Source: Vibrio cincinnatiensis DSM 19608 (GTDB taxonomy: Bacteria > Pseudomonadota > Gammaproteobacteria > Enterobacterales > Vibrionaceae). Taken from it: DNA of 64,000 nt. Positions 40,394 through 48,771 of this stretch are shown here, piece after piece. Each line of letters starts with the position of its first letter. Positions within the stretch are counted from its first letter, which is position 1. The notes under the pieces were generated by a model. That model was not told where the DNA came from and ran no database searches. It saw only the letters and a list, made by a program, of their open reading frames with translations. Position numbers and translations under genes: made by a program. Location: positions 227,674-291,673 of the forward strand of contig NZ_FUXB01000004.1 in the NCBI RefSeq assembly GCF_900167345.1. The letters are read 5' to 3'.

Positions 40394-41527
40394 CTATTCT
40401 TGAATAACGACCATATTATCACGATGGATCACTTCAGCTCCGTAGTCATAGCCAAGAATCTCAATGATCATTTTACTGTGTTTACCCGCAATTTGAGCTA
40501 AATCACGACTTGAATAAGCACTGATGCCTCGAGCGATTAAATGATGATGTTGATCTTTTACTCGAATCACTTCCCCTCGAGCAAATTGCCCCTCAACTCG
40601 AACTACCCCTTTCGCTAATAAACTACTGCCGTTCTCCAGTAGTGCATTGGCTGCGCCAAGGTCAATAATAATATCACCAGAAGCCGCAGGGCCAGCCAAT
40701 ATCCAGCGCTTACGGTTTTCCAATGCCTCTTCCAATGCTAAGAATCGTGTACCTTGCGGTTGCTCACTTAAGGAGTCAAAAATAACATTCTGAGCTCGGC
40801 CCGCCGCAATGATCACTTCAATTCCCGCTCGGCGAGCAATATCAGCCGCTTGCAGTTTGGTCGCCATACCACCAGTACCGAGTGTGGTACCACTGCCACC
40901 TGCAATTTTTCTCAAGGTGTCATCAATGGTTTTGACTTCTTTGATCAATTCAGCATTCGGATCTTTACGCGGATCAGCCGTAAATAAACCTTTTTGATCC
41001 GTCAACAATAACAGCTTATCCGCACCACATAAAATCCCAACCAAAGCCGAAAGGTTATCATTATCACCGACTTTGATTTCATTGGTGGCCACCGCATCAT
41101 TTTCATTAACGATAGGAATAATATCGTTATTCACTAACGCATTGATGGTGTCACGGGCATTAAGAAAGCGTTCTCTGTCTTCTAAATCGGCTCTGGTCAA
41201 TAGCATTTGCCCGATTTTAATTCCATACAGAGCAAAAAGAGACTCCCATGCTTGAATCAACTGACTTTGACCGACCGCTGCCAAGAGCTGTTTGCTGGAA
41301 ATCGCATGGGGTAAAGCTGGATAACCGAGGTGCTCTCGACCCGCCGCAATGGCTCCCGATGAGACAATCACTACTTTGTGGCCTTGTTTTCTGAGCTCAG
41401 CACATTGGCGAACTAACTCCACCATATGTGCGCGGTCAAGTGCCAAAGTACCACCCGTTAATACACTGGTACCTAACTTTACTACCACTGTTTGTGGCGT
41501 GATTTGGCATGGTTGATTCGTTGTCAT
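40394..41527 (-). CDS. proB: Glutamate 5-kinase
   Basis: A 377-residue enzyme that phosphorylates glutamate and is feedback-inhibited by proline. The amino-acid-kinase domain ([63 protein letters not shown]) fills residues 1-270. A C-terminal PUA domain follows ([17 protein letters not shown] onward). The ATG at 41527 is used; the longer in-frame start at 41572 runs into the promoter and terminator area. It is the first gene of proBA. Confidence 0.96.
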   Translation of the reverse strand: MTTNQPCQITPQTVVVKLGTSVLTGGTLALDRAHMVELVRQCAELRKQGHKVVIVSSGAIAAGREHLGYPALPHAISSKQLLAAVGQSQLIQAWESLFALYGIKIGQMLLTRADLEDRERFLNARDTINALVNNDIIPIVNENDAVATNEIKVGDNDNLSALVGILCGADKLLLLTDQKGLFTADPRKDPNAELIKEVKTIDDTLRKIAGGSGTTLGTGGMATKLQAADIARRAGIEVIIAAGRAQNVIFDSLSEQPQGTRFLALEEALENRKRWILAGPAASGDIIIDLGAANALLENGSSLLAKGVVRVEGQFARGEVIRVKDQHHHLIARGISAYSSRDLAQIAGKHSKMIIEILGYDYGAEVIHRDNMVVIQE

Positions 41528-41595
41528 GATTTCTTCTGCAATGAAAAACATTAAGAGGTGATGTTTTAGCAATCAAGCGCTGGTTGTACAAGAGG

Positions 41596-41623
41596 AAAAA
41601 GAGGCTAAACCGCCTCTTTTTTT
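41596..41623 (-). terminator. Intrinsic terminator after crl
   Basis: Stem AAAAAGAGGC (41596-41605) with GCCTCTTTTT, 6-nt loop. It lies between crl and proB, both on the minus strand. Confidence 0.8.
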
Positions 41624-41649
41624 ACTCTCTCATTCATCTTGGCATTAAT

Positions 41650-42039
41650 CTAAGCAAATTCGACAGATTGTTGGTGCAAAGAGAGGGTTAATAAGAAACG
41701 TTCTTGTAATGTTTGCCCGAGTTTTTGGTGAAACTCCTGCTGAGTTCTTACTACATCGCTCATCGCTTGCTCTGGGAGAGATGACACTTCCCAGTTTCCC
41801 GCCACATTATATCGACCAATCTGGTAGTTTGCTTCAAACCCGGAATCGGTTTCGGTCAGTTCCATCCACCACCCCCAAAATTCACGCTTCTCAGGGGATT
41901 TTTTATCGTTAATACAAACAGCCAAACAATCAAAAAGGTAGACACCTTCTTGACATTGCCCTTCTCGTAAATAAGGGCCAATGGCTTTCAATACTGAAAG
42001 TAAACGATGGTGTGTTGGGGTCTTTGCCACGTCTGACAT
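41650..42039 (-). CDS. crl: Sigma factor-binding protein Crl
   Basis: A 129-residue protein that binds RpoS and helps form the sigma-S holoenzyme. HHRLLSVLKAIGPYLREGQC at the N-terminus, the WGWWMELTE core and LTLSLHQQSVEFA at the C-terminus are typical. Crl occurs in Enterobacterales, Vibrionaceae and a few relatives, which supports the taxonomic call. It lies between frsA and proB, as in E. coli. A strong terminator follows. Confidence 0.95.
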   Translation of the reverse strand: MSDVAKTPTHHRLLSVLKAIGPYLREGQCQEGVYLFDCLAVCINDKKSPEKREFWGWWMELTETDSGFEANYQIGRYNVAGNWEVSSLPEQAMSDVVRTQQEFHQKLGQTLQERFLLTLSLHQQSVEFA

Positions 42040-42132
42040 TTTGTCTCTCCATGTTTAGAATGCCGATTCATTATAATAATCATACATTTAAAAAATGCAT
42101 GGCATTCACTTTTAACTAATTAATGATAAAAG

Positions 42133-43380
42133 TCATCCACAGAGTTGCTCTTCTAGCCACTTTATTGCTAAATCGAGGGATTGCTCATATCCTCGTGTAA
42201 TACTTTCACTTTTTACTCGCTTTGATTGCCCACCTTGGCTAAATGTCGCAATCAGGTGATTATCACTGGCTGGTGACACAGGATCCCCTTCCATCGATAG
42301 CGCTAAAATAGGCACTTTTATCCGTCGAGTACCCAATATCCCCTGAACTTTCAACGACCATGCCATTAACTGAGTAGATAAACTATTAATGTCTACCACA
42401 TTCTTACCCAGCCTCGAGGCTAAAACATCTAAGTACATTTTTGACATTAATTTCATTTTAGTTTGCGAAACCAACACATCATGCACAGGGGCCCCAATAG
42501 AAACACACGCCTTAATCTTGTCTGATTCTAAAAAAGACAACCGCACCATAGCATTACCACCAAATCGAAATCCGACTAATCCGACTCGATGATGATCAAC
42601 CCAAGGCAACGTCGATAATTGATTCAATACCGCTTGATGCAGGCAGGAGGAGTCTTGAGTCAATGGCCAATGGTGGCTATGTCCGATAGAAGGCATGTCA
42701 ATGGTTAACATGGCAATATTACGTTTGGCTAGGTAATCTCGAAATAATCGCCACATATCGGTTTGCAGACTGTCGAGCCCAGCACTCACCATCACAACCG
42801 GCTGTGGTTCATCCGTGTTAGATAAATGAAGATGCCCGAGAATTTTTTTACCTTGATATTCAAATTCTAATTCTTTGATGGTGTATTTAGTCAGCTCTGC
42901 CGCTCGTTTATAAGCTTCATTGGCTAACACTCTCGCCTGTAATGCCAAAGTGTCATTTTTTAAGTGTGGATAACCAGCAATACCATAGCAAAGTGCAGCG
43001 CTGAACATGCGTTCTGCCGCCGAATCTCCGGATAACGCTTCACTCTGTTTATGATAACGAGAACCTAATCGGATCCATTCATAGGTCCAGTTACCGCTGT
43101 GGTAACCTATCACGGTATCGAGCCATTTATCATGCGTTCTTGAATGTTGCGAAGAGGCGATATGTGCGAGCACTTCTTCTTGATCAATAGGATCGACGCC
43201 AAGCCAAGCCCACTGTAACCGACGTAAATTTCGATACCAAGCAAAGGGATCGCTTTCCCTTTTTTGCTCAAGAAACTCATGGCTGCTCGGCATGTATTGT
43301 GTCAAAGTGGACGTTTCTTTGGCTTGTTTATGTTTTTGGAATAACGTCTCAGAAAGGTTGATACTGCTTGATTCAGACAT
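42133..43380 (-). CDS. frsA: Fermentation-respiration switch protein FrsA (alpha/beta hydrolase)
   Basis: A 415-residue alpha/beta hydrolase-fold protein. The nucleophile-elbow region reads VGLVGFRFGGNAMVR: the usual serine of GxSxG is replaced, as in the FrsA/YafA family. An N-terminal helical cap precedes the core. E. coli FrsA binds IIA-Glc and affects the balance of fermentation and respiration; V. vulnificus FrsA was reported to act on pyruvate, a claim that has been disputed. It lies between crl and gpt, as in E. coli. No partner PTS gene is here. Confidence 0.92.
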   Translation of the reverse strand: MSESSSINLSETLFQKHKQAKETSTLTQYMPSSHEFLEQKRESDPFAWYRNLRRLQWAWLGVDPIDQEEVLAHIASSQHSRTHDKWLDTVIGYHSGNWTYEWIRLGSRYHKQSEALSGDSAAERMFSAALCYGIAGYPHLKNDTLALQARVLANEAYKRAAELTKYTIKELEFEYQGKKILGHLHLSNTDEPQPVVMVSAGLDSLQTDMWRLFRDYLAKRNIAMLTIDMPSIGHSHHWPLTQDSSCLHQAVLNQLSTLPWVDHHRVGLVGFRFGGNAMVRLSFLESDKIKACVSIGAPVHDVLVSQTKMKLMSKMYLDVLASRLGKNVVDINSLSTQLMAWSLKVQGILGTRRIKVPILALSMEGDPVSPASDNHLIATFSQGGQSKRVKSESITRGYEQSLDLAIKWLEEQLCG

Positions 43381-43424
43381 AATACATCTCGTTAGTAAGG
43401 CATTGAGCTTTCATAGTAATCAAA

Positions 43425-43450
43425 AAAATGGCCCTTTGCAGGGCCATTTT
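43425..43450 (-). terminator. Intrinsic terminator after gpt
   Basis: Perfect 11-bp stem AAAATGGCCCT (43425-43435) with 43440-43450, loop TTGC. The minus strand continues TTTTTTT. Confidence 0.9.
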
Positions 43451-43490
43451 CTCATTCTTAGTGAAAAGTTGTGACAGATAAAAAATTCTA

Positions 43491-43955
43491 TTACTTCTGT
43501 TTACGATTCACTGGCTCAACATAAGAGAGGGCCATATCCCAAGGTTGCTCAATCCAAGTATCTTGTTCAATATCAACGATATATTCATCAACTAAATCTT
43601 TACCCGCAGGTTTTGCACAAACCGTAACGAATTTCGCCTTCGGATACATTTGACGAATCTGACGAGCGGTGTCGCCACTGTCCACCAAATCATCAACAAT
43701 TAAGAAACCTTCGCCATCATGCTCTGGGGCTTTTAAGATACTCATATCACGTTGATGATCATGATCATAACTGGATATGCATACCGTATCGACATAGCGG
43801 ATACCTAATTCACGGGCTAGAATTGCTGCCGGAACAAGGCCACCTCGGCTGACACCTAGGATTCCCTTCCACTGTTCTGCAGGCATTTGGCGCTGTGCAA
43901 GTTCACGACAAAATTTCTGCATATTGTCCCAAGTGATAACGAATTTTTTACTCAT
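43491..43955 (-). CDS. gpt: Xanthine-guanine phosphoribosyltransferase
   Basis: A 154-residue purine salvage enzyme that converts xanthine, guanine and, less well, hypoxanthine to nucleotides with PRPP. The PRPP loop is [17 protein letters not shown] (about residues 83-99); [23 protein letters not shown] precedes it. The C-terminal [13 protein letters not shown] segment is typical of bacterial Gpt. It starts 36 bp after the purine permease, so uptake and salvage genes are cotranscribed behind the PurR-type site at 45306-45321. Confidence 0.97.
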   Translation of the reverse strand: MSKKFVITWDNMQKFCRELAQRQMPAEQWKGILGVSRGGLVPAAILARELGIRYVDTVCISSYDHDHQRDMSILKAPEHDGEGFLIVDDLVDSGDTARQIRQMYPKAKFVTVCAKPAGKDLVDEYIVDIEQDTWIEQPWDMALSYVEPVNRKQK

Positions 43956-43991
43956 TGTAATTAAACCTAATTGTTTGGAAATTGGGTATGT

Positions 43992-45284
43992 TTACGCCTC
44001 AAGAATAAATTTAATAATAAATATCGCCGCCATCGCCCAGACACTGAGCGAAACATGACGACCTTTACCACTCAGTAGTTTAATCAGAGCGTAAGAAATA
44101 AATCCTAGTGCAATCCCTTCTGCGATAGAGAAAGTTAGCGGCATTAGTAAACAGGTTACCACCGTTGGTGCCGCTTCAGTCAAATCACGCCAATCAATGC
44201 TCACAAGACCAGAAAGCATTAAGATAGCCACATAAAAAAGTGCACCAGCGGTTGCATAAGCGGGGATCATTCCCGCTAATGGCGCAAAGAATAATGCAAG
44301 AAGGAATAAAATGCCAACCACAACCGCCGTTAAACCAGTCCGCCCACCAGCGGCCACACCAGAAACACTTTCGACATAAGACGTGGTATTGGATGTTCCA
44401 AGTAATGCACCCACAGAAGTGGCCGTGGAATCGGCTAATAATGCACGGTTTAAGCGAGGAATTTTACCATCTTTACCAATAAACCCAGCTTTATTGGCAA
44501 CGCCAACGAGTGTTCCCGCAGTATCAAAGAGGTCAACAAATAAAAAGGCAAAGACAACAGAAATCATACCGACTTCAAAAATGGCGGAGAAGTCTAATTG
44601 CATGAATGTCGGGGCAAGGCTTGGCGGTGTGGAAATAACGCCTCCCCAAGTCACATCACCAAAAACCAGACCCATCGCCGTAACCGCTAAAATAGCAATC
44701 ATTACCGCCCCTTGCACTCCACGATGCACCAAAGCAATAGTGAAGAAGAAGCCGAGTGCACCTAACACGGCGGGTAACGAAGTAATCGCCCCCATAGAAA
44801 CCAAAGTGGCTGGGTTATCTACAACAATACCGGCATTTTTCAACGCAATAAAAGCCAAAAAGAGACCAATACCCGCAGAGATACCCGTTCGTAACGACAT
44901 TGGGATCGAGTTGATGATCCACTCTCGAATTTTAAACAAGCTCAATAAAACAAAGAGGATCCCTGAACAAAAGACAGCCGCCAGTGCGACTTGCCACGTA
45001 TAACCCATGCCCAATACCACCACATAGGTAAAGAAGGCATTTAGCCCCATCCCCGGAGCCTGTGCAATAGGGTAATTGGCCACAAACCCCATAATAAAGC
45101 AGCCAATTGCGGCCGCTAAACACGTAGCAACAAATACCGCACCGCGATCCATCCCTGCATCCGAAAGAATCGCCGGGTTGACAAAAATAATGTAGGCCAT
45201 TGTCAGGAATGTCGTGATCCCAGCAATGATCTCAGTGCGCACATTCGTGCCATATTCACTGAGTTTAAATAGTCTTTCCAGCAT
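43992..45284 (-). CDS. NCS2/AzgA-type purine permease (guanine-hypoxanthine or adenine)
   Basis: A 430-residue inner-membrane permease with about 12-14 helices. TEIIAGITTFLTMAYIIFVNPAIL near the N-terminus, NYPIAQAPGMGLNAFFTY, LFDTAGTLVGVANKAG and GTSNTTSYVESVSGVAAGGRTGLTAV are hallmark blocks of the AzgA-like branch (E. coli GhxP, GhxQ, AdeP). The base transported cannot be settled from sequence. Cotranscription with gpt favours guanine, xanthine or hypoxanthine. A PurR-type operator and a -10 box lie upstream. Confidence 0.9.
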   Translation of the reverse strand: MLERLFKLSEYGTNVRTEIIAGITTFLTMAYIIFVNPAILSDAGMDRGAVFVATCLAAAIGCFIMGFVANYPIAQAPGMGLNAFFTYVVVLGMGYTWQVALAAVFCSGILFVLLSLFKIREWIINSIPMSLRTGISAGIGLFLAFIALKNAGIVVDNPATLVSMGAITSLPAVLGALGFFFTIALVHRGVQGAVMIAILAVTAMGLVFGDVTWGGVISTPPSLAPTFMQLDFSAIFEVGMISVVFAFLFVDLFDTAGTLVGVANKAGFIGKDGKIPRLNRALLADSTATSVGALLGTSNTTSYVESVSGVAAGGRTGLTAVVVGILFLLALFFAPLAGMIPAYATAGALFYVAILMLSGLVSIDWRDLTEAAPTVVTCLLMPLTFSIAEGIALGFISYALIKLLSGKGRHVSLSVWAMAAIFIIKFILEA

Positions 45285-45305
45285 GTTCGAGTCCTAATAA
45301 CAATA

Positions 45306-45321
45306 AAGTAAACGGTTGCGT
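45306..45321 (-). promoter_or_regulatory. PurR-type operator
   Basis: 16-mer AAGTAAACGGTTGCGT matches the PurR consensus ANGCAANCGNTTNCNT at all but one specified position. It lies just downstream of a TATAAT (minus strand, 45338-45343), a position suited to repression of the purine permease and gpt. Confidence 0.75.
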
Positions 45322-45337
45322 AATCGATTGGTCGCTG

Positions 45338-45376
45338 ATTATAAAGTTATCAAATCACAAATTCCATACGGAATTT
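45338..45376 (-). promoter_or_regulatory. Promoter -10 box of the purine permease and an upstream palindrome
   Basis: TATAAT on the minus strand at 45338-45343; the -35 is weak. A perfect 18-bp inverted repeat (AAATTCC, ATAC loop, GGAATTT; 45359-45376) overlaps the -35 area and may bind another regulator. Confidence 0.5.
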
Positions 45377-45550
45377 GCGTCGAATTTTCAGAAACTCAGA
45401 AACATTTATGCACAGCTACACATAAAAAGTAGGTTCTTCGGCCAAAAAACAGCCAAAAAACCGCCATTCATAAATAAGCACAACCTCTCCCTTTTGCTTG
45501 GCTGCACATCAGGAAGGGGTTGTGAATCTTCGCGGAGTTAAACGGCGTGT

Positions 45551-46873
45551 TTAGGCATTCATCACCGTGTTTGGCAACCAAGTTACCAGATCAGGAAACA
45601 GCATACAGATCACCAGCACCACAAACTGCACCAGAATGAATGGCATCACCGATTTATACAGATCCATCATGGTCACCCCTTTCGGTGCAATACCTTTGAG
45701 ATAGAACAGTGCGAACCCATAAGGCGGTGTTTGTACCGCAATCACGATGTTAAGAATCATCAACACGCCAAACCAGATCGGGTCGTAACCGAGTGCGACA
45801 GCAACCGGTGTAAAAATGGGGGCGCACATCAACACAATGATAAATTCATCGATAATGAAGCCCAGCAGCATCATGATGACTTGGAACATAATGATGATAA
45901 CAATCGGAGGCAAATCGAGATTCTGGGTAAAGCCCGATACCATACCTTGAATTCCCATTAATAGATGGAAGTTACTGAACACCGACGCGCCTAAAATAAT
46001 CCACATAGCAACACTCACCAGCATCGCCGTTTGCATGCCCGAGCGCATTAAGAGTTCCGGTTTGAAACGCTTAAACAAAATCGAGAGCAAAAGCGCGCCC
46101 ATCACACCCAGCGCACCGGATTCGGTTGGTGTCGCAATTCCAGCAATGATGCTGCCGAGCACGACTACAATCAGCGCAAACGATGACGCGCCATCACGAA
46201 TGGTTTTAAACAGCTCATAACCTTTGGGAATTTCGATATCATTGTCGATGTCCATCGGCGCACGTTCCGGACGCAGCTTACAGCTGATCACTACGTAGCT
46301 GATTAACAGCAAAATGGTGATCAACGCGGGCACCATCGCCCCAAGAAACATTTTTCCGACCGAGTTCTGAGTCGAAGAAGCAAACATTATTATTGGAATG
46401 CTTGGCGGAATCAAAATACCCAGCGATCCCCCCGCCATGATTACACCAAGTGCTAACTTTTTATCGTAACCGCGATCCAACATCGGTTTGAGAGCAATCG
46501 AGCTTGATGTCATGATACCCGCGCCGATGATCCCAACCATCGCGCCAATCATCGAACACACTCCGATCACGCTGATCGCCAGCGATCCGCGTACACGACC
46601 AATTACCAGTTGGCTGGCGTTGAACATCGCATTACCGATCCCTGAGCGCGTCAAAATCTGTCCCATGTAAATGTAAAGTGGGATAGCCAGCAGAATAAAA
46701 TTGAAGAAAGTACTCTCGACCGTAGTTGGAATGATATTAAACAGCGATTCGCCCCACACCAGATAACCAACGCCCATCGCTATTCCACCCAGCGCCAAGC
46801 CTACCTGCGCCCCAAGCACGAACGCAATCAGAATACAACCCAACAAAACGAGGGTTAACATCTCAATTCCCAT
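45551..46873 (-). CDS. dctM: TRAP transporter large permease (DctM family)
   Basis: A 440-residue membrane protein with about 12 helices, the Na+-coupled translocation subunit of a tripartite ATP-independent periplasmic transporter. Family blocks GMQTAMLVSVAMWIILGASV, GIGNAMFNASQLVIGRVRGSLA, MAGGSLGILIPPSIPIIMFA and TPPYGFALFYLKGIAP are clear. The ATG at 46873 has AGGAG 7 nt upstream and overlaps dctQ by 11 nt; in-frame starts further up lie wholly inside dctQ. Part of the dctP-dctQ-dctM operon of the high-GC island. No terminator is clear behind it, only two GCCAAAAAAC copies at 45441 and 45452. Confidence 0.94.
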   Translation of the reverse strand: MGIEMLTLVLLGCILIAFVLGAQVGLALGGIAMGVGYLVWGESLFNIIPTTVESTFFNFILLAIPLYIYMGQILTRSGIGNAMFNASQLVIGRVRGSLAISVIGVCSMIGAMVGIIGAGIMTSSSIALKPMLDRGYDKKLALGVIMAGGSLGILIPPSIPIIMFASSTQNSVGKMFLGAMVPALITILLLISYVVISCKLRPERAPMDIDNDIEIPKGYELFKTIRDGASSFALIVVVLGSIIAGIATPTESGALGVMGALLLSILFKRFKPELLMRSGMQTAMLVSVAMWIILGASVFSNFHLLMGIQGMVSGFTQNLDLPPIVIIIMFQVIMMLLGFIIDEFIIVLMCAPIFTPVAVALGYDPIWFGVLMILNIVIAVQTPPYGFALFYLKGIAPKGVTMMDLYKSVMPFILVQFVVLVICMLFPDLVTWLPNTVMNA

Positions 46874-47480
46874 TTGGACTCTCCTTGTCAAAAATGGAAT
46901 CCAGCTGGTCGCTATCAACCTTAAATGGCTGATCAATCAAATTAACATGCTGGTGAATCTCACCATTTAATTCGCGGCCTTTGATCAAAAAAAACAAATT
47001 AGCAATCAGTTCCGTGGAATATTGAGCAATAAAAACCCCTGCCGAAACCGTAATCATCAACCAGAAGTGATGCATGGCGGGTGCCCATTCACTCTGGGTC
47101 TTGTAGTTGAATTCAAGGCTTTCGATAAACATACCACCACAAGTTTTAACCATGACAACCAGAAACCCCATCGCCAAAATGCTCGTCAGTACATCAAAAA
47201 TGCGTCTGGTTTTTTCCGATACTTTGGCGTGAATAATATCGACGTTAATGTGCGCTTCGCGTTGCTGAGCATACGCGCCGCCTAATGCCGCAATGTAGCC
47301 AAACAGAAACAGCGATGTGTCGTAGCCCCAAATGGTCGGGCGGTTAAGTACGTAACGGGCAAACACTTCGTAAAACACAATCGCGGCAAGCACGGGAAGC
47401 AAATACGACACTGAGCGTCCAATAAGACTGACGACGTACTTCGTGAACTGGCAATACCTCAGTAAAATGGCTTCAAGCAT
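46863..47480 (-). CDS. dctQ: TRAP transporter small permease (DctQ family)
   Basis: A 205-residue four-helix membrane subunit that joins DctM. VLAAIVFYEVFARYVLNRPTIWGYDTSLFLFGYIAALGGAYAQQREAHINVDI is the family core (about residues 31-83), with the conserved NRP and REAHINVD. The last 40 residues form a charged cytoplasmic tail. The frame is open upstream into dctP, but the real start is the ATG at 47480 with GGGAGA before it. It follows dctP by 56 bp across a hairpin terminator and overlaps dctM. Confidence 0.92.
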   Translation of the reverse strand: MLEAILLRYCQFTKYVVSLIGRSVSYLLPVLAAIVFYEVFARYVLNRPTIWGYDTSLFLFGYIAALGGAYAQQREAHINVDIIHAKVSEKTRRIFDVLTSILAMGFLVVMVKTCGGMFIESLEFNYKTQSEWAPAMHHFWLMITVSAGVFIAQYSTELIANLFFLIKGRELNGEIHQHVNLIDQPFKVDSDQLDSIFDKESPNGN

Positions 47481-47500
47481 AGAAATCTCCCTATAAAAAA

Positions 47501-47528
47501 ACAGGTGAATCCAAACGGGTTCACCTGT
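47501..47528 (-). terminator. Hairpin terminator between dctP and dctQ
   Basis: 9-bp stem ACAGGTGAA (47501-47509) with TTCACCTGT (47520-47528). The minus strand continues TTTTTTT. It lies inside the operon, so it should make the binding protein more abundant than the permease. Confidence 0.85.
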
Positions 47529-47536
47529 GTCGTCCA

Positions 47537-48553
47537 TCATTGTTGCTCGAGAATATCCACCAACTGTTTCGAGTACTTGTCTTCCGCTGCGTACTCTTTC
47601 GCCAGTGACATACCGGCGTCTTTCCACACTTTCAGATCCGCCTCTGAAGGTTGTGGACTCCATTGCAGACCTTTAGCTTCCATCTCAGACACAGCCTGAG
47701 ATTCCCACAGTTTTGATTTTGACATCTGCTTCTGAGCGTGCGCCGCCGTTGCTGCTTTCACAATCGCCTGCAAGTCAGCCGGCAGTTTGTTCCACTCTTT
47801 CTTGTTGACGATAACAGGCAGCACTTGCGCGCCCGCCAGTGGCACTGGGTACATATATTTCGCCACTTCCACGTGATTACCATCGCGGTGGTCAATCATG
47901 TTCGAACCGATAGAACCATCGATGACGCCCGTCGCCAGCGAGGTATAGATTTCGCTCCACGCCAAAGACACCGGCGATGCACCCAGATTACGCAGAAACT
48001 TACCGTACGCGCCTGGCGCTCGAATCTTCAGGCCTTTGAAATCCGCAATCGAATTGATGGGTTGTTTGGTAATGATGTAAACCGGAGGCTGAATGTAGGG
48101 GTCCAACCACTCTAACCCTTGTGAGCCGTACGCCTGTTTAAGGACTTTTCCCCAGCCCCTGTCGTGGAACAGAGTGGTCAGTTCCGCCACATCCGACGTA
48201 CCGCCCGGCAAGCCCACTTCCACCACACCGACAGGTAATTCACCAGCATGCATCGGTTGGAATGGAGCCCCCATAGTGATCAAGCCCGATTTCACCGCAC
48301 TCAGAATGCCGCTGGTTCCGACACCTTCACCGGAATACAGCACCTGCACAGCGATGCGACCGTTAGACATCGTCTCGATGTTCTTCGCCAGATCTTCATA
48401 CACTTCACCAAACGCAGTGCCACGTCCATATAAGTTCGCAAAACGCCAGTTGTATTGAGCGGCCATGGTTGCGGTTGAACACATCAGTAAACTCACCCCT
48501 GCAGCCGCGGCCATAAAAGCTTTCGCCAGTTTGGTTCCCTTAACACTTAACAT
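47537..48553 (-). CDS. dctP: TRAP transporter substrate-binding protein (DctP family)
   Basis: A 338-residue periplasmic protein with a signal peptide (cleavage near STATMAA, residue 32). The fold is the TRAP-type binding protein: RFANLYGRGTAFGEVYEDLAKNIE at the start of the mature part and the DFKGLKIRAPGAYGKFLRNLGASPV block. The arginine in GLKIRAPG is the residue that normally salt-bridges a ligand carboxylate. The ligand is therefore probably an organic or amino acid; given the divergent genes, an omega-amino acid is the best inference. First gene of dctPQM, with GAGGG before the ATG. Confidence 0.92.
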   Translation of the reverse strand: MLSVKGTKLAKAFMAAAAGVSLLMCSTATMAAQYNWRFANLYGRGTAFGEVYEDLAKNIETMSNGRIAVQVLYSGEGVGTSGILSAVKSGLITMGAPFQPMHAGELPVGVVEVGLPGGTSDVAELTTLFHDRGWGKVLKQAYGSQGLEWLDPYIQPPVYIITKQPINSIADFKGLKIRAPGAYGKFLRNLGASPVSLAWSEIYTSLATGVIDGSIGSNMIDHRDGNHVEVAKYMYPVPLAGAQVLPVIVNKKEWNKLPADLQAIVKAATAAHAQKQMSKSKLWESQAVSEMEAKGLQWSPQPSEADLKVWKDAGMSLAKEYAAEDKYSKQLVDILEQQ

Positions 48554-48658
48554 AGAAGTCCCTCTTCCTGTATCGTTACACTTTTGTTGTGGATTTGTTT
48601 CCTAGTTCAATATGAAGAACGGAAAATGAATGCGATAGAGCCAGTGGCAAAGTTGTTA

Positions 48659-48713
48659 TGGTACCAGTCAAACTCACCGCTCTGGTACCAACGTTAGTGA
48701 CTAACTGGTACTC
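48659..48713. promoter_or_regulatory. Three CTGGTAC-type repeats in the divergent dctP/gabD promoter region
   Basis: Cores TGGTACCA (48659-48666, inverted copy of ACTGGTACCA), TGGTACCA (48683-48690) and TGGTACTC (48706-48713), with starts 24 and 23 bp apart. They resemble the short repeated boxes bound by MocR/GabR-type regulators and are the likely target of the regulator at 51606-53390. Confidence 0.7.
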
Positions 48714-48771
48714 CGTACGCTCCGCTTTTGTGTCTAACATGCCATCATCAGCCTACAAAAGAGACACAAAT

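Noticed and set aside
44383..45003. 206-codon plus-strand frame opposite the purine permease
   Set aside because: Mirror of a conserved membrane protein; composition (Lys, Pro, Thr rich) is that of an antisense shadow.
45441..45461. Two copies of GCCAAAAAAC behind dctM
   Set aside because: Only two short copies; too small to call a repeat family or an attachment site.
47481..47663. N-terminal extension of dctQ
   Set aside because: Overlaps the dctP 3' end and the terminator hairpin; the ATG at 47480 has its own ribosome site.
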